Part shown: piece by piece, positions 34,101-45,089 of the stretch | How the letters are laid out: each line of letters begins with the position of its first letter | Numbering within the stretch: position 1 is the first letter of the stretch | NCBI RefSeq assembly: GCF_027596085.1 | Contig: NC_072451.1 | Span: 4,035,042 to 4,099,041, forward strand | From: Anoplopoma fimbria | Lineage: Eukaryota > Chordata > Actinopteri > Perciformes > Anoplopomatidae | Reading direction: 5' to 3' | Length of the DNA stretch: 64,000 bases | Notes under the pieces: model-generated | Told to the model about the DNA's origin: nothing | Database searches by the model: none | Seen by the model: only the letters and a program-made list of their open reading frames with translations | Translations under genes and position numbers: made by a program

Positions 34101-37100
34101 GACACACAAAACAACTACAAAATGTCACATTAGAATATCATGAGAAGCAAAGATACTCACAATGACTATGAAGAGGTACAAAACAACCATAAAGAGAAGC
34201 CAAATGTTCACAAATAGACACACAATGACCACAACGAAACAAAAAATGTCCACAATGAGACACAAAAAACTACAAAGAAACACAATAAAACTTCAAATAG
34301 ACACAAAAAGACTACAATACGATGCAAAGAGACTCGGGATGACTATGAAAAGTGGCAAAACAACTACAAAGACACAAAAAGACAACAAAAAGACACAAAA
34401 TGACAACAAAGAAACATAGAATGTCCACAAAGAGGCATACATGAAAACAAAGGGACACAAAATGTCAACGAAGAGACACGAAGCAACTGCAAAGAGACAC
34501 AAAATGTCTAAAGAGAGACACAAAATGTTTCCAAAGACGCATAAAAAAATCTCATCTGTATCGCCTCAAAAAGCAAAATGTAGGTAAAGTCTGATTGAGT
34601 GATTGACTTTGTGTTCTTATCCACTCAGTTTCCTGACAACCTGCCTTGCTCAGTGGCTCTTCAGCCATCACCCCATGATGTCGGCAAGGTAAGATTCGAA
34701 CAGGGGGATCTAACTGGTCCTGATGAAGTAAACACAGGATGGTGACGGCTCTGCTCTCTTTTTCTGTAGCAATGTGCCGTCGAGTTTGAGATCAAAGCGT
34801 TCAGCGCTGAGAGCCAGGACGCTAAAATACGCAAACGGTGAGTCTTTATACCCCAAAATATTGGTTACATGGTTCATTTATTGTCATTGTACAAAAGGTT
34901 GCGCAACGAAATTCTGTTTGTTGTCCCACTTCACTACGTGAGAAAAACAATGTTTTACTTAATATTATTTTATTTATTTTCTTTCTTGTTCTTTATTCTG
35001 AACATTTTAACTTTATTCTCAATATCTCAACATTGTTCTCAACATTTCAACGTTATGCTCAAGATTTCAACATAATTATATACATTTCAACTTTATTTAC
35101 AACATGTCAACTTTATTCTCAACATTTTGCTGTTATTATCATTTTTTTGCATTATTCTAAACATTTCAATGTTCTCAACATTTTCACTTTATTCTCAACA
35201 TTAACAACTTTTTAAACATTTTGTAGCGAACATCCATGGAAAGATGATAAAACTGAAATGTGATAATAACAATGACACAATTTGAACTAATAACCTCTCA
35301 GGAACCTATCGGTAATTTCATGGTTGAACTCTCAATTTACCATGTGCCTGGACCGACTCCAGATAAGACTTTGGGTCAATCGGTCAATTGGGTCAATGAA
35401 CCAATTTATGAACTATAAGACCTCCATTAAGGCCGACCCTACAAGGTGTTATGACCTGACATCTTCGGTTTTACGAGCATCTACGTTCATGAGGGACACA
35501 GAGAAAATTAATTAAATCTAATTGTGAATAACAAATTAAGAAAACCGAGTCTTGATGCAAATTAACGATGTAATTATGTACCTAAATTGATATGTTAGTC
35601 CAAGTCTCAGTTAGTCTTTGTATTTTATATATATATTTTATCTACCTGAGAGTAACAAACTAATTTGACTTATAAACCATCCACAAATTGACTTTTTCAA
35701 ATGATTTGTTTTGCATTTGTTCTAATCTTGTTCTGTAGTTATACACATGCATATCTACATAGGTCTGTCTGTGTCATGATAACAAGGTATAGCTATGCTG
35801 TGTAATTGTTTAATTCATTCTGTATTTAATAGAGTTTTATTCATTGATTTTAATCTGTTTGGTACCGTTCTGCAGCTGAGACAGCCAGGCTCTCAAATAT
35901 GAAAGAATTATATAGACTATGTAAGTAATAAGTATTAATTCTGTTAAATAAGGTTAAATGAAATAGTCAAGACGGTTGTTAAGATGGGAGTTGTTCACTG
36001 TACCCGCCATACACTGCAACCCCTTTCTCAAGAAGATAAAGCAACAAGAAGTCAAAAGAAGCTTTCTTCTACACTTCGACTCTGGATTTTGATGCTAAAG
36101 GGTGATCTCTGAATACCTGAAGACATTTAAAACTGGCAAATGTGCCATAATGACGCCTGCTGCTACAAAGGGAGGCAATAATATGGTTCAGCATCCAGCT
36201 GAGAGCGATTTCATTCAATTAAAAATTGTATTTAACAATGAATTGATTAGAATCCGATTTGGAAGTTTTCCCTATTTTTCCTAATTTAAGTGGCGTCCTA
36301 AATGTTAAATTCTGTTAATTAAACTAATGTTGACATATTGCGGAAGCTGAGTACCATAACTATTTTTACTAAATTATCGGGTTAAGGGTTCATACTTGCG
36401 TTATTAATAACCGTTACATATTTCATATTAATTAATTGTATTTATTAAAATAGCTGCAAGCATTCTCAACTGTTTAACATTTTTCTCAAAATTTCAACTT
36501 TATTCTCAACATGTGAACTTTATCAAGAACTTTGAAAACATCCTTCTCAACTTTCCAACATTATTCAAAACTTTAAACTTAATACTAAAAATTTCAACCA
36601 TTTCTTTTACCATTTTAACTTTTTTTTCAAAGATTCAACTTTTTGTTCAACCATTCAAACCTTATTCCCAACATTTATTCAATATTCTCAAAAACCTATC
36701 CTCAACATTTGAACTTTATTCACAACATGTCGATTTTACTCTCAACATTTCAGTTTCGGTCTCATTTCATCATTATTGTCAACATTTAAATTTTGTTTCA
36801 ACATTTAAATTTTATAATCAACATTTCAATGTAATTTTAACATTTTCTTAACATTAGAACTTCATGCTTAACATTTCATCGTTATTCTCAAAGTGCAAAA
36901 GAAGAAAACACAAATGCCCGGCACTAATACGGAAATGATCTCAAAATTAAAAATGTAAAAGAAACTTCCTAATTTATTCCCTCATATTTGGCCCCAATAC
37001 TCATCAATAGTCAAAGAGTCATTATAAGATAGTAAGTGCCACCCAGACTTACATTTTTTTTTACTATTTCTATTTTTTGTCCTCTTCTTTGCCCAACAGA

Positions 37101-40100
37101 AGCACACTGAAGCTGATGATCAGGAAGGTCCAATACGCTCCAGAGGAGGAGGCAGTGGCCCCGTCTGTTGAAACCACCAGGGACTTTGTCATGTCGGATA
37201 AACCGCTGCATGTCAAGGCCAGTCTGGACAAAGAGGTGCCTTTCTTCACAGTTATTATCTCTAGCTAACATGATATTTTGAATGTTGGTCTTTCAGGCTT
37301 TCAGGTGCCGTCAGTCAGGAGAGGAGTTCTTCATCAAAACCAGCTGCACATTATGCTCATATTACTCATCACACCTCCTTCTGAAATGAAGAAATTAAAC
37401 CTAGTGGTTTTATAGAATACGACAATGTTGTTGTGTTTCAAAACCCAACTTTTCTGCATTATAATTATTGGAAGTATATAAACACTGTTTTAAAAATCTG
37501 AACATGAGGGTTTTTGGTATTGATTTCATTTGATCAGCTTGTTAACTAGATGTTTGTAAAGCACTTTGTAATTACTTTGAAATAACCTCATGCATTGTAA
37601 GTTGTATAAAAAGATAATGTGATGTTCAGGCTCTCTGACCTTGCATCTTGTTTCCAGACATACTACCACGGTGAGGCCGTCAAAGTGCACCTCTGCGTCA
37701 CAAACAACTCCAGCAAAAATATCAAGAACATCATCGTCTCTGGTAAACATCACTGCTCATATTGTTTCTACTATAAAAAGAAGAAGCCAGAGAATCTAAA
37801 TTTCTGAATGTTTTTTTGCATGAACAAATTTAAATGTATGTCATGTTTATTCTTGTCCTCCTCAGTGGATCAGGTCGCCACGGTGGTGTTGTATTCCAAT
37901 GACAGCTACGTCAAATCTGTGGCCATAGAGGAACCTGGGTAAACAGCACAAACATGCATTTTACAAATTTACAAAGAGAGTTTTACATCATCACAAGTCT
38001 GTAGATCTCAATCAGTATGTTATTTTGTCCATAACAAAAAGAAAGACTGAGGTTCATGTGTTCAGTTCAGTTACTTCAGGAAAATATTTCTTTCCATGAC
38101 AGTTTTCTTGTTGCATAAACAAACTGCAAAGTTTAACTTTAACAGCCACAATAATTAAGACGGTTTTTGAATATGAAAGAACTAAGAAAGATGCACCTCA
38201 AAGCTGTAAATGTCCCCGCTGCAGGACTAATAAAGGATTATCTTATCTTATCTTATTTTATGGAGGTTTGTTCTTTTTTGGTTTGAACCTTCTTTGATAG
38301 ACTTTAGCTTTGAGGAATAACATTTTCTACTTAAATGTGACAGTGAGAGTAGGGGTCACTAACTTGTTGTTGTTTTCCTGTATTGTATGATGCTGGTTAA
38401 TGGTTTATTTTTGCATATTTTGATAAGATATTATGTTTAATATGATAGTTAATCTGTAAAAGCTGCTTGACCAAATACTGATACCAGTAACTGAAACCTG
38501 GACTTTAATCTTAGTGCTCAATAAAACCAAGACAGAGAGCAACACATTGGAAGTGACACTCACAAGACTTAGGACTTTGGTGAACATTAACAGAAGAAAG
38601 AACAGGTGGAATGTTATATTGCTTTATGATACGAAATAAAACTGACCTCTGGACTGATGAAGGTTCAACTAACCTGAGACAAACCAGGAAACTGATACGA
38701 TTGCTCTGCCTCACTGAGAGGAGACGCAGTTGCAAAAGACAGAAGACAAATTTACCTTGGGAACAAATTTGCCATTCGGACTGAGAAAGGACAACTACAA
38801 GAGGGAAAACCGGAGAACTGCCTCTTCAACCTGCTGGAGACTCACTGAGTTTAGGCTTCAGGTGGAATCTCAAGAGAAGAAGGAGTGAAGGACGACTGGC
38901 TGAGCTGTTTGCCTCCTGAGTTTACAGCTTCACTCAGAGACTAAATGGCTTCCAGGTTAGAGGGAGATTTCTGCTGTCCTGTCTGCCATGACGTCTTTAA
39001 AGATCCCGTCATCCTGTCATGTTGTCACAGCTTCTGTAGAGTCTGTCTGGAGGACTGGTGGACAGAGAAGGAGATCCAAGAGTGTCCAGTTTGTAAGAGA
39101 AGACATTCTAAGACTTTCCTACCTCCTAACTTTACTTTAAGGAACCTGTGTGAGAGTTTCTTACAGGAGAGAGATCAGACAGCTTCAGAGACTCTCTGCA
39201 GTCTGCACTTTGAGAAACTCAAACTCTTCTGTCTGGACCATCAGCAGCCAGTGTGTTACATCTGCAGAGATTCAGAAAAACACACCAACCACAGAATCAG
39301 ACCCATCGATGAAGCTGCTCAACACCACAAGAAGAAACTTCAGGAAACTCTGGAGCCCTTAAAGAAGAAGTTAAAGGTTTTTAAAGAAGTTAAAGTTGAG
39401 TTTGACCAAACAGCAGAACACATAAAGGTCCAGGCCCGACACACAGAGAGGCAGATTCAGGATCAGTTTAAGAAGCTTCACCAGTTTCTAGAGGAGGAAG
39501 AGGAGGCCAGGATGGCTGCACTGAGGGAGGAAGAGGAGCAGAAGAGTCAGATGATGAAGGAGAAGATGGAGGCTCTGAGCAGAGAGATAGCAGCTCTTTC
39601 AGACACAGTCAGAGCCACAGAGGACGAGCTGAGAGCTGAAGACGTCTCCTTCCTCAACAACTCCAAGGCTGCAGTGGAAAGAGTCCAGCAGCGCCCCCTG
39701 CTGGAGGATCCACAGCTGCACTCAGGAGCTCTGATAGACCAGGCCAAACACCTGGGCAACCTGACCTTCAACATCTGGAACAAGATGAAGGACATGGTCT
39801 CCTACACTCCTGTGGTTCTGGACCCAAACACTGCTGGTCCAGAACTCATCCTGTCTGAAGATCTGACCAGTGTGAGACCACGAGAAGAACAGCAGCTTCA
39901 TGATAATCCAGAAAGAATTGATGATTACATCTCTGTTCTGGGCTCTGAGGGGTTTAACGCAGGGACTCACAGCTGGGACGTCCAGGTTGGAGACCGTTCA
40001 TACTGGTCTGTGGGTGTGTTAGAAGAGTCTGTCCAGAGGAAGAGAGACATATGGTCTGGATTATGGAGACTATTATTCTGGTCAGGTGAATACAGAGCTC

Positions 40101-40342
40101 TCTCCCCATCATCACATCTACTCACTGATCTCAAAGTCCAGAAGAATCTCCAGAGGATCAGAGTGAATCTGGACTGGAACAGAGGAAAGCTGTCGTTCTC
40201 TGATCCTGATAGCAACACACACATACACACCTTCACACACACTTTCACTGAGAAGATGTTTCCATTCATTAACACTGGTGAAAAACTGAAGGTTTTACCA
40301 GTGAAGGTCTCTGTGACTGTAGAACAACAGACATAGATGATG

Positions 40343-40373
<31 letters not shown>

Positions 40374-40376
40374 AGG

Positions 40377-40416
<40 letters not shown>

Positions 40417-42737
40417 GGCTTTTAACACATATACTTTCAACTTTTTCTTCTGAAATGGGTTCTATGGTTGAAATGACCCAAACTGTTTTAAACATCCCCA
40501 TTTACAGAACCACTTCCTGCTTCAACTTTGACCCACTGCACTTATTGTAATTGTGTTCACATGTTTATCCTTGTGATGTCACCTTGTTGCCAGGTCTCAG
40601 ATCTTTTTTATAAATAAGATTTATTTTTTCAGAAAATAATTAAGACAATTACCAACAAATACAAATTATAATAACATTTAAATGAACATGATCTTATTTT
40701 ATCTGAGTGTTTTTGTTTTGTTTTCTTAATACTTTTTCTCGACATGCAGTTTAAAAAAAGTTTTCTTTGTATTTACATTTATTAACTGATTGTGTCTGTA
40801 CTCCAATTTCCGTGATATAACTTGTCTGTTGTTGTTATGGTTGAAATTAAGGTAATATTATCATACAATACGTTTACAAAGCAAACATGTTTTACATCTC
40901 ACAGGTTTTGTTTTTGTTCTTTTGTCTCAATAAAGTAATTTTCTTTGGTCAGAAAACTACTAAAGTCTCTTTGGTTCAGTTTGTTTTGAGCGTGCATGAC
41001 AACAATTTCATTGATAAAGTGAAGGAAGATGTTTTTCATTATATGTTTTTTACACTAAATGGTTTAGCTTCCCTTATTTTTTAACCTTCCTGACAGTTGT
41101 TTCTGCCAAGTTTAAAAACCTGAAATAAGCCGGTTGACATTTAAGATTTGGATGTTCTATGATAAACTCATGGAGATATCGTTGTTCATTGCTGTGTTTT
41201 GTTGATAAGCATCTTGTTTGCTGTATTCTGTGTTTTCTACCAAAGTTTAATGTGTGTCTGTGTCTTGGTGTCTCAGGGATTCGGTGTCTCCTGGAGCGAC
41301 CCTGCAGAAAGTCTACACGCTGCTGCCTCTACTGGCCAACAACAAGGAGAGGAGGGGAATCGCTCTGGACGGCAAGCTGAAGCATGAAGACACTAACCTG
41401 GCCTCATCGAGCATGTGAGCAACAAAGCCAGCCTCTTTAAAAAAACTGCGTAGTTAGGTTTGGATAACAAAACTACTTAGTTGGGTTTAGGTAAAAAAAA
41501 CTACTTAGTTAAGTTTAGGCAGCAAAACTACCAAGTAAGGTTTAGGCAACAAAACTACTTAGTTAAGTTTAGACAACACAGCTACTTAGTTAGGTTAAGG
41601 CAACACAAATACTTAGTTAGGTTTAAACAACAAAGCTACTTAGTTATGTTTAAGCTACAAAACTACTTTGTTAGGTTAAGACAACTAAACTAGTTAGTTA
41701 GGATTAGGTAACAAAACTACTTTGTTAGGTTTAAACAACAAAACTACTTAGTTAGGTTTAAGCTACAAAACTACTTTGTTAGGTTAAGGCAACTAAACTA
41801 GTTAGTTAGGTTTAGGCAACACAAAACAACTTAGTTAGGTTTAAGCAACACAACTACTTAGTTAGGTTTAGGTAACAAAACTACTTAGTTAGGTTTAAAC
41901 AACAAAACTACTTAGTTAGGTTTAGGCAACAAAAAACAACTTAGTTAGGTTTAAACAACAAAACTACTTAGTTAGGTTTAGGCAACAAAAAACAACTTAG
42001 TTAGGTTTAAGCAACACAACTACTTAGTAAGGTTTAGACAAAAAACCACTTTGTTGGGTTTAGACAACAAAAATAGTTGGTTAGGTTTAGGTAACAAAAA
42101 ACGACTTAGTTAGGTTCAAGCAACACTTTTTCATTAAGTTAAGGAAAATATTGTGTAATACTTGGTTAGGTTCAGGCAGCAAAACTATTAAGTTAGGTTT
42201 TTAGCAACAAAACCACTTGGTTAATTTTAGTAAAAGGTTGGGAAATGTAGATTTAGGCCACACAATTTTCTAGTTGGGTTTGGGCAACAAAGCTACTTAG
42301 TTGGGCTTGGGAAAAGATTGTTGTTTGGGTTAAAATAACTATGGCGTTCATTCAGTACGGAGGTTACGTGACAAATAAATCAAAGTTGACTTCTCATTCA
42401 CACAGAGTACAAATGATGGTCACCTGGAGTAAAGACTTGTGTTTGACCCATCCACCTCGCCTTCCTCATTTATGATTATGTAGATGACATAACATTCTAT
42501 TTCTTGGGATATCTATAATTTACAGCGCATTGATTTTTGTAGGACTAAGTACAGATGCTGTATGAGAGAGAGGCTGCTAAATAACAGATCAGTCATTGAG
42601 GCAGATTAATGTGTCTTTTATTAAAAGTGCTTTTTCTTCTCTTTCAGTGTCAAAGACGGTGTGCTGAAGGAAGTCATGGGGATCATGGTTTCATACAGAA
42701 TCATGGTGAAGCTCATTGTTGGAGGGTCAGTCGCAAG

Positions 42738-42772
<35 letters not shown>

Positions 42773-45089
42773 CCCAGTAAAGACTATGAAATTACTTTTA
42801 TTGTTAGACCTGATGGACATTTTTGTTAGCTACATGGATTAATGTGAGGAACGTTAAACTCTTGCTCATCGCCGCTACGGATCAAAGGTGTTTCCATGCT
42901 TCATGAACATCATCATTTATGTATTAGCTCTGTTTCAATTGCACTTTGTTGCATTTTGCTTTCATTAATACACAAACTTTCAACCTCATTCAGGCATAGC
43001 ATTTTTTGGGTGATATTTTTGATATATTTTTTGGATTTTTCATGCCAAAAAGGCACAGAAACAGTTAGACACTAGCTTGATATTTCTCTCAGGAGGTGGT
43101 GGAAAGCAAAAACAGAGCTAAAAGAAAGATAATATTGGACTAATATTCATCAGGTGACACAAACACTGAAACTTCTCATGAATCATCACGTTGATCTGTA
43201 ATTAATGGATGTAAACATTTCTTATTTTGAATCTACTTTGAACACACCGCCTCCTGACTGTTGCCATCTTTCAAATGTTTGCTTTCAGTGGTTTTTTTCC
43301 GTTAAAAACAAAACAATCAACGTTATTTTGTATTATCTTTATTTCATCTTTGCCTCTGTGGTGTTCACAGGATGATGGGATCAAGGTGAGTTCATGTCAA
43401 CTTGATTTCATCAATAGAAGTAAGTAGAATAGTAAAAAGTGACAAAATGACAGCATGTAGATCTGTGTTTTCTCAGGCAGTTGTATTGCAAGTTATAATC
43501 ACGGAAATCTTTTTTTGTTTGTTTTACAGTAGTGCATCAACCCAAATTCTTTGTTGAACACAATTTGTTGACATAATTGTTAAATCGTGTACTGTGCATT
43601 AATTCATTCATAAAGTTGCATTGAGAAACACTTTGTTTTTGTTTGTAATGCAGTGAGGTCGGCCTGGAAGTTCCCTTTAAACTGATGCATTCTAAACCTG
43701 ATGCAGGTAAGGAAACACTACTTTAATCCATCCATCCATCTCATTGTTAGCAGCACTATTTACTTTAAAATGACTAGATGTACATAAATGTGTTAATACA
43801 TGAATTTCATATTTGGGTAAAGTAAGTAGACCAAACCTTCTGTTTTTTTCCTCTTTTATTTCTTTATTGCTGCCAACAGTGAAGGAGAGGTAAAATTGTT
43901 ATCCAGGCAACGATGAAAGAAATGAATTAGTTAGAATGCCTTTTAGTCTATGAAAGAAGCATCAGTCAGTTGTAGTTTGAATGAATGAATGAATGAATGA
44001 ATGAATGAATGAATGAATGAACAGGGTGGACTGTCAACCCGTTGTGCCTGATGACAAACATTGATGTGTTTGTCGGGATGCTTGGTGTAAATTTATTTTA
44101 TCTTTGTTTAATTCGGGGACAAGATCATGTTTTATCACTTCATCCGCTCTTTGTCTTTTAGGACTTTGTCCCGCTATTAGCTCCTGTTTATATCCATGTA
44201 TCTGGATCAGCCGTGGCAACTGTCCTCTTTTTGTGTTTTTCGTTTCCTTTTTTGCTTCATTACATTTTGTCAGTTTCATTGAAATTTCAGGCAGTTAAAA
44301 GGAAAATATTTAAAAGGTTTACAACCACACACCATGTCTACAGTTCAATAGGCCTCTGCTAAGGTTATCGTTGGAAAAACACCGACAGACAGAATGTTTT
44401 TCCTAGTTCTCTATTCGCAGTTTAAAGATTTCCAATGTTACTTGACAATAAAAAACAGGACTAATCTGGATGATTCTGAGAAAAAACACGTGTGTCAGTT
44501 ATCATGTTTGTCTATCTATGAGCAAAAGTAGCAAATTAAGAATGTTTCGACAAATCCCAGCGATGTAGTTGATGAATTCACGACAACAGCGACTCACTTG
44601 GTTGTCAAAAGAAGTCTAGTTGTATAGAAGTCTATGAGAAAATGACTCTACTTCTCTCTTGATTTATTCCCTCAGTAAACATTGTAAACATGAGTTTACG
44701 GTCTCAATCTCTAGTTTCAAGTCTTCTTCAATACAGCATGATGTTCATTTAGCAAACTATGGTCCATTTAGAGTAAAAAAAACATAAAGCAGGGTATGCT
44801 TTAGTGCTGGGCTACACAGTGATTGACAGTTTTTCTCGATCTGGGACTTGTTCATGTTTGAAAAATAATCTGCTTTTCCTGACTGTCAACAATTGATAAA
44901 TCCCACTATTGTGCCTGGGATATAAAATGCCAGTAGCTCCTCTCTAACACTGCTGTCATCTGCAGTGAAATGGAGGAGGAGATGGAGTTCCAGGAGTTCA
45001 AGCGTTCCTACCTGAAGGGGATGATCGATGACGACGACGAAGAAGGAAACGTGTCCGGTGGTGACGACATTGCGCCCAAAGAGAAATAA
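31139..45089 (+). CDS. sag: Rod-type S-antigen arrestin, 15 coding exons
   Basis: Binds phosphorylated, light-activated rhodopsin and ends signalling in photoreceptors. Exons: 31139-31186, 32668-32728, 32894-32938, 33672-33871, 34629-34688, 34770-34837, 37100-37235, 37658-37742, 37866-37938, 41277-41414, 42648-42725, 43371-43385, 43654-43706, 43880-43889, 44966-45089. Phases join exactly to 397 aa; human SAG is 405. Visible hallmarks are the N-terminal phosphate-guiding [66 protein letters not shown] and EVPFKLMH, and an acidic tail with EFKR. Polar-core residues D25, D290, D297 and R370 are kept, but the phosphosensor Arg (bovine R175) is Lys165 here. The SAG-like tail and the 10-bp exon argue for rod arrestin rather than cone arrestin or a beta-arrestin; fish carry saga and sagb and I cannot choose between them. 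A TRIM gene lies in the intron after exon 9. Confidence 0.92.
33159..33218. repeat. Perfect 22-bp inverted repeat (hairpin) in arrestin intron 3
   Basis: Arms at 33159-33180 and 33197-33218 are exact reverse complements (left arm starts AAAACGTTTTGATCTCCACT) around a 16-bp AT-rich loop. Each arm starts with a smaller palindrome, AAAACGTTTT. No known element family was recognised. Confidence 0.95.
34045..34560 (+). repeat. Degenerate minisatellite in arrestin intron 4
   Basis: Many imperfect copies of a ~20-24-bp unit based on AAGAGACACAAAATGACCAC. Purine/adenine-rich on the plus strand, non-coding. Confidence 0.85.
34985..36895 (+). repeat. Split minisatellite (CTTTATTCTCAACATTTCAA type) in arrestin intron 6
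   Basis: Two arrays of the same ~20-bp unit, at 34985-35215 and 36470-36895, are separated by ~1.25 kb of unrelated sequence. The intervening piece contains retroposon-like text (a CCCTTTCTCAAGAAGATAAAGC stretch near 36020 resembling an LTR R/U5 region) but no frame with family resemblance. The simplest reading is one array interrupted by an insertion. Confidence 0.7.
38195..38262 (+). mobile_element. Retroposon 3' tail (CTGCAGGACTAATAAAGGA + TTATC run)
   Basis: The motif GGACTAATAAAGGATTATC followed by TTATCTTATCTTA is the typical 3' end of a fish retroposon. Only the tail is present; it lies ~0.7 kb upstream of the nested TRIM gene. Confidence 0.6.
38945..40336 (+). CDS. Intronless TRIM E3 ubiquitin ligase (RING-B-box-coiled coil-PRY/SPRY), nested in an arrestin intron
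   Basis: Predicted cytoplasmic ubiquitin ligase of 463 aa. RING: C11-x2-C14-x11-C26-x-H28-x2-C31-x2-C34-x12-C47-x2-C50, all eight ligands present. B-box 2: C85 to H116 ([24 protein letters not shown]). Coiled coil: ~128-255, rich in Glu/Lys/Leu. PRY-SPRY: ~285-455 with [42 protein letters not shown] and LSFSDPDS. Among fish TRIMs it most resembles the expanded TRIM35-like / zinc-binding-A33 / NF7-like group, often linked to antiviral or inflammatory signalling; no single orthologue can be named. All ligands and the frame are intact, so it looks functional. Upstream sequence 38590-38944 is purine-rich like a 5'UTR, and AATAAA at 40929 can serve as its poly(A) signal. It lies on the same strand as arrestin, inside the intron 37939-41276. 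Confidence 0.9.
   Translation: MASRLEGDFCCPVCHDVFKDPVILSCCHSFCRVCLEDWWTEKEIQECPVCKRRHSKTFLPPNFTLRNLCESFLQERDQTASETLCSLHFEKLKLFCLDHQQPVCYICRDSEKHTNHRIRPIDEAAQHHKKKLQETLEPLKKKLKVFKEVKVEFDQTAEHIKVQARHTERQIQDQFKKLHQFLEEEEEARMAALREEEEQKSQMMKEKMEALSREIAALSDTVRATEDELRAEDVSFLNNSKAAVERVQQRPLLEDPQLHSGALIDQAKHLGNLTFNIWNKMKDMVSYTPVVLDPNTAGPELILSEDLTSVRPREEQQLHDNPERIDDYISVLGSEGFNAGTHSWDVQVGDRSYWSVGVLEESVQRKRDIWSGLWRLLFWSGEYRALSPSSHLLTDLKVQKNLQRIRVNLDWNRGKLSFSDPDSNTHIHTFTHTFTEKMFPFINTGEKLKVLPVKVSVTVEQQT
40335..40413. repeat. (GAT)n microsatellite directly after the TRIM stop codon
   Basis: About 25 GAT trinucleotides with two short interruptions (GGTGAT, GAAGGT). It starts at the stop codon and therefore lies in the TRIM 3'UTR. 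Confidence 0.95.
40929..40934 (+). terminator. Polyadenylation signal, probably of the nested TRIM
   Basis: AATAAA ~590 bp after the TRIM stop codon, followed within 20 bp by TTTTCTTTGG and then TCTCTTTGGTTCAGTTTG. Being inside an arrestin intron on the sense strand, it could also truncate arrestin transcripts. Confidence 0.45.
41450..42345 (+). repeat. 27-bp telomere-like minisatellite in arrestin intron 10
   Basis: About 30 imperfect units with the core TTAGTTAGGTTTAGGCAACA and AAACTAC. They are related to the 26-bp unit at 6.0-7.0 kb and 60.7-61.4 kb but carry ACTACTTAG in place of ACCAACAG. The 3' flank (TTGGGTTAAAATAACTATGG) matches flanks of the other loci. Confidence 0.9.
42740..42771. 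repeat. (TG)n microsatellite just after an arrestin exon
   Basis: TG run starting ~15 bp past the donor at 42726. Confidence 0.95.
43978..44021. repeat. (GAAT)n microsatellite
   Basis: About ten GAAT/TGAA tetranucleotides in the last arrestin intron. Confidence 0.95.
44625..44845 (+). repeat. ~400-bp dispersed repeat, copy E (partial)
   Basis: Begins at GTTGTATAGAAGTCTATGAG and ends at ACAGTGATTGACAG. It lacks both ends of copies A and C and has more substitutions (e.g. GGGTATGCTTTAGTGCTGGG), so it is an older or truncated copy. Lies in the last arrestin intron. Confidence 0.85.

Noticed and set aside
31139..45089. Beta-arrestin or cone arrestin identity
   Set aside because: The C-terminal [14 protein letters not shown] region, a short acidic tail without a clear clathrin-box/AP2 arrangement, and the 10-bp exon fit S-antigen arrestin better; cone arrestin is the only serious alternative.
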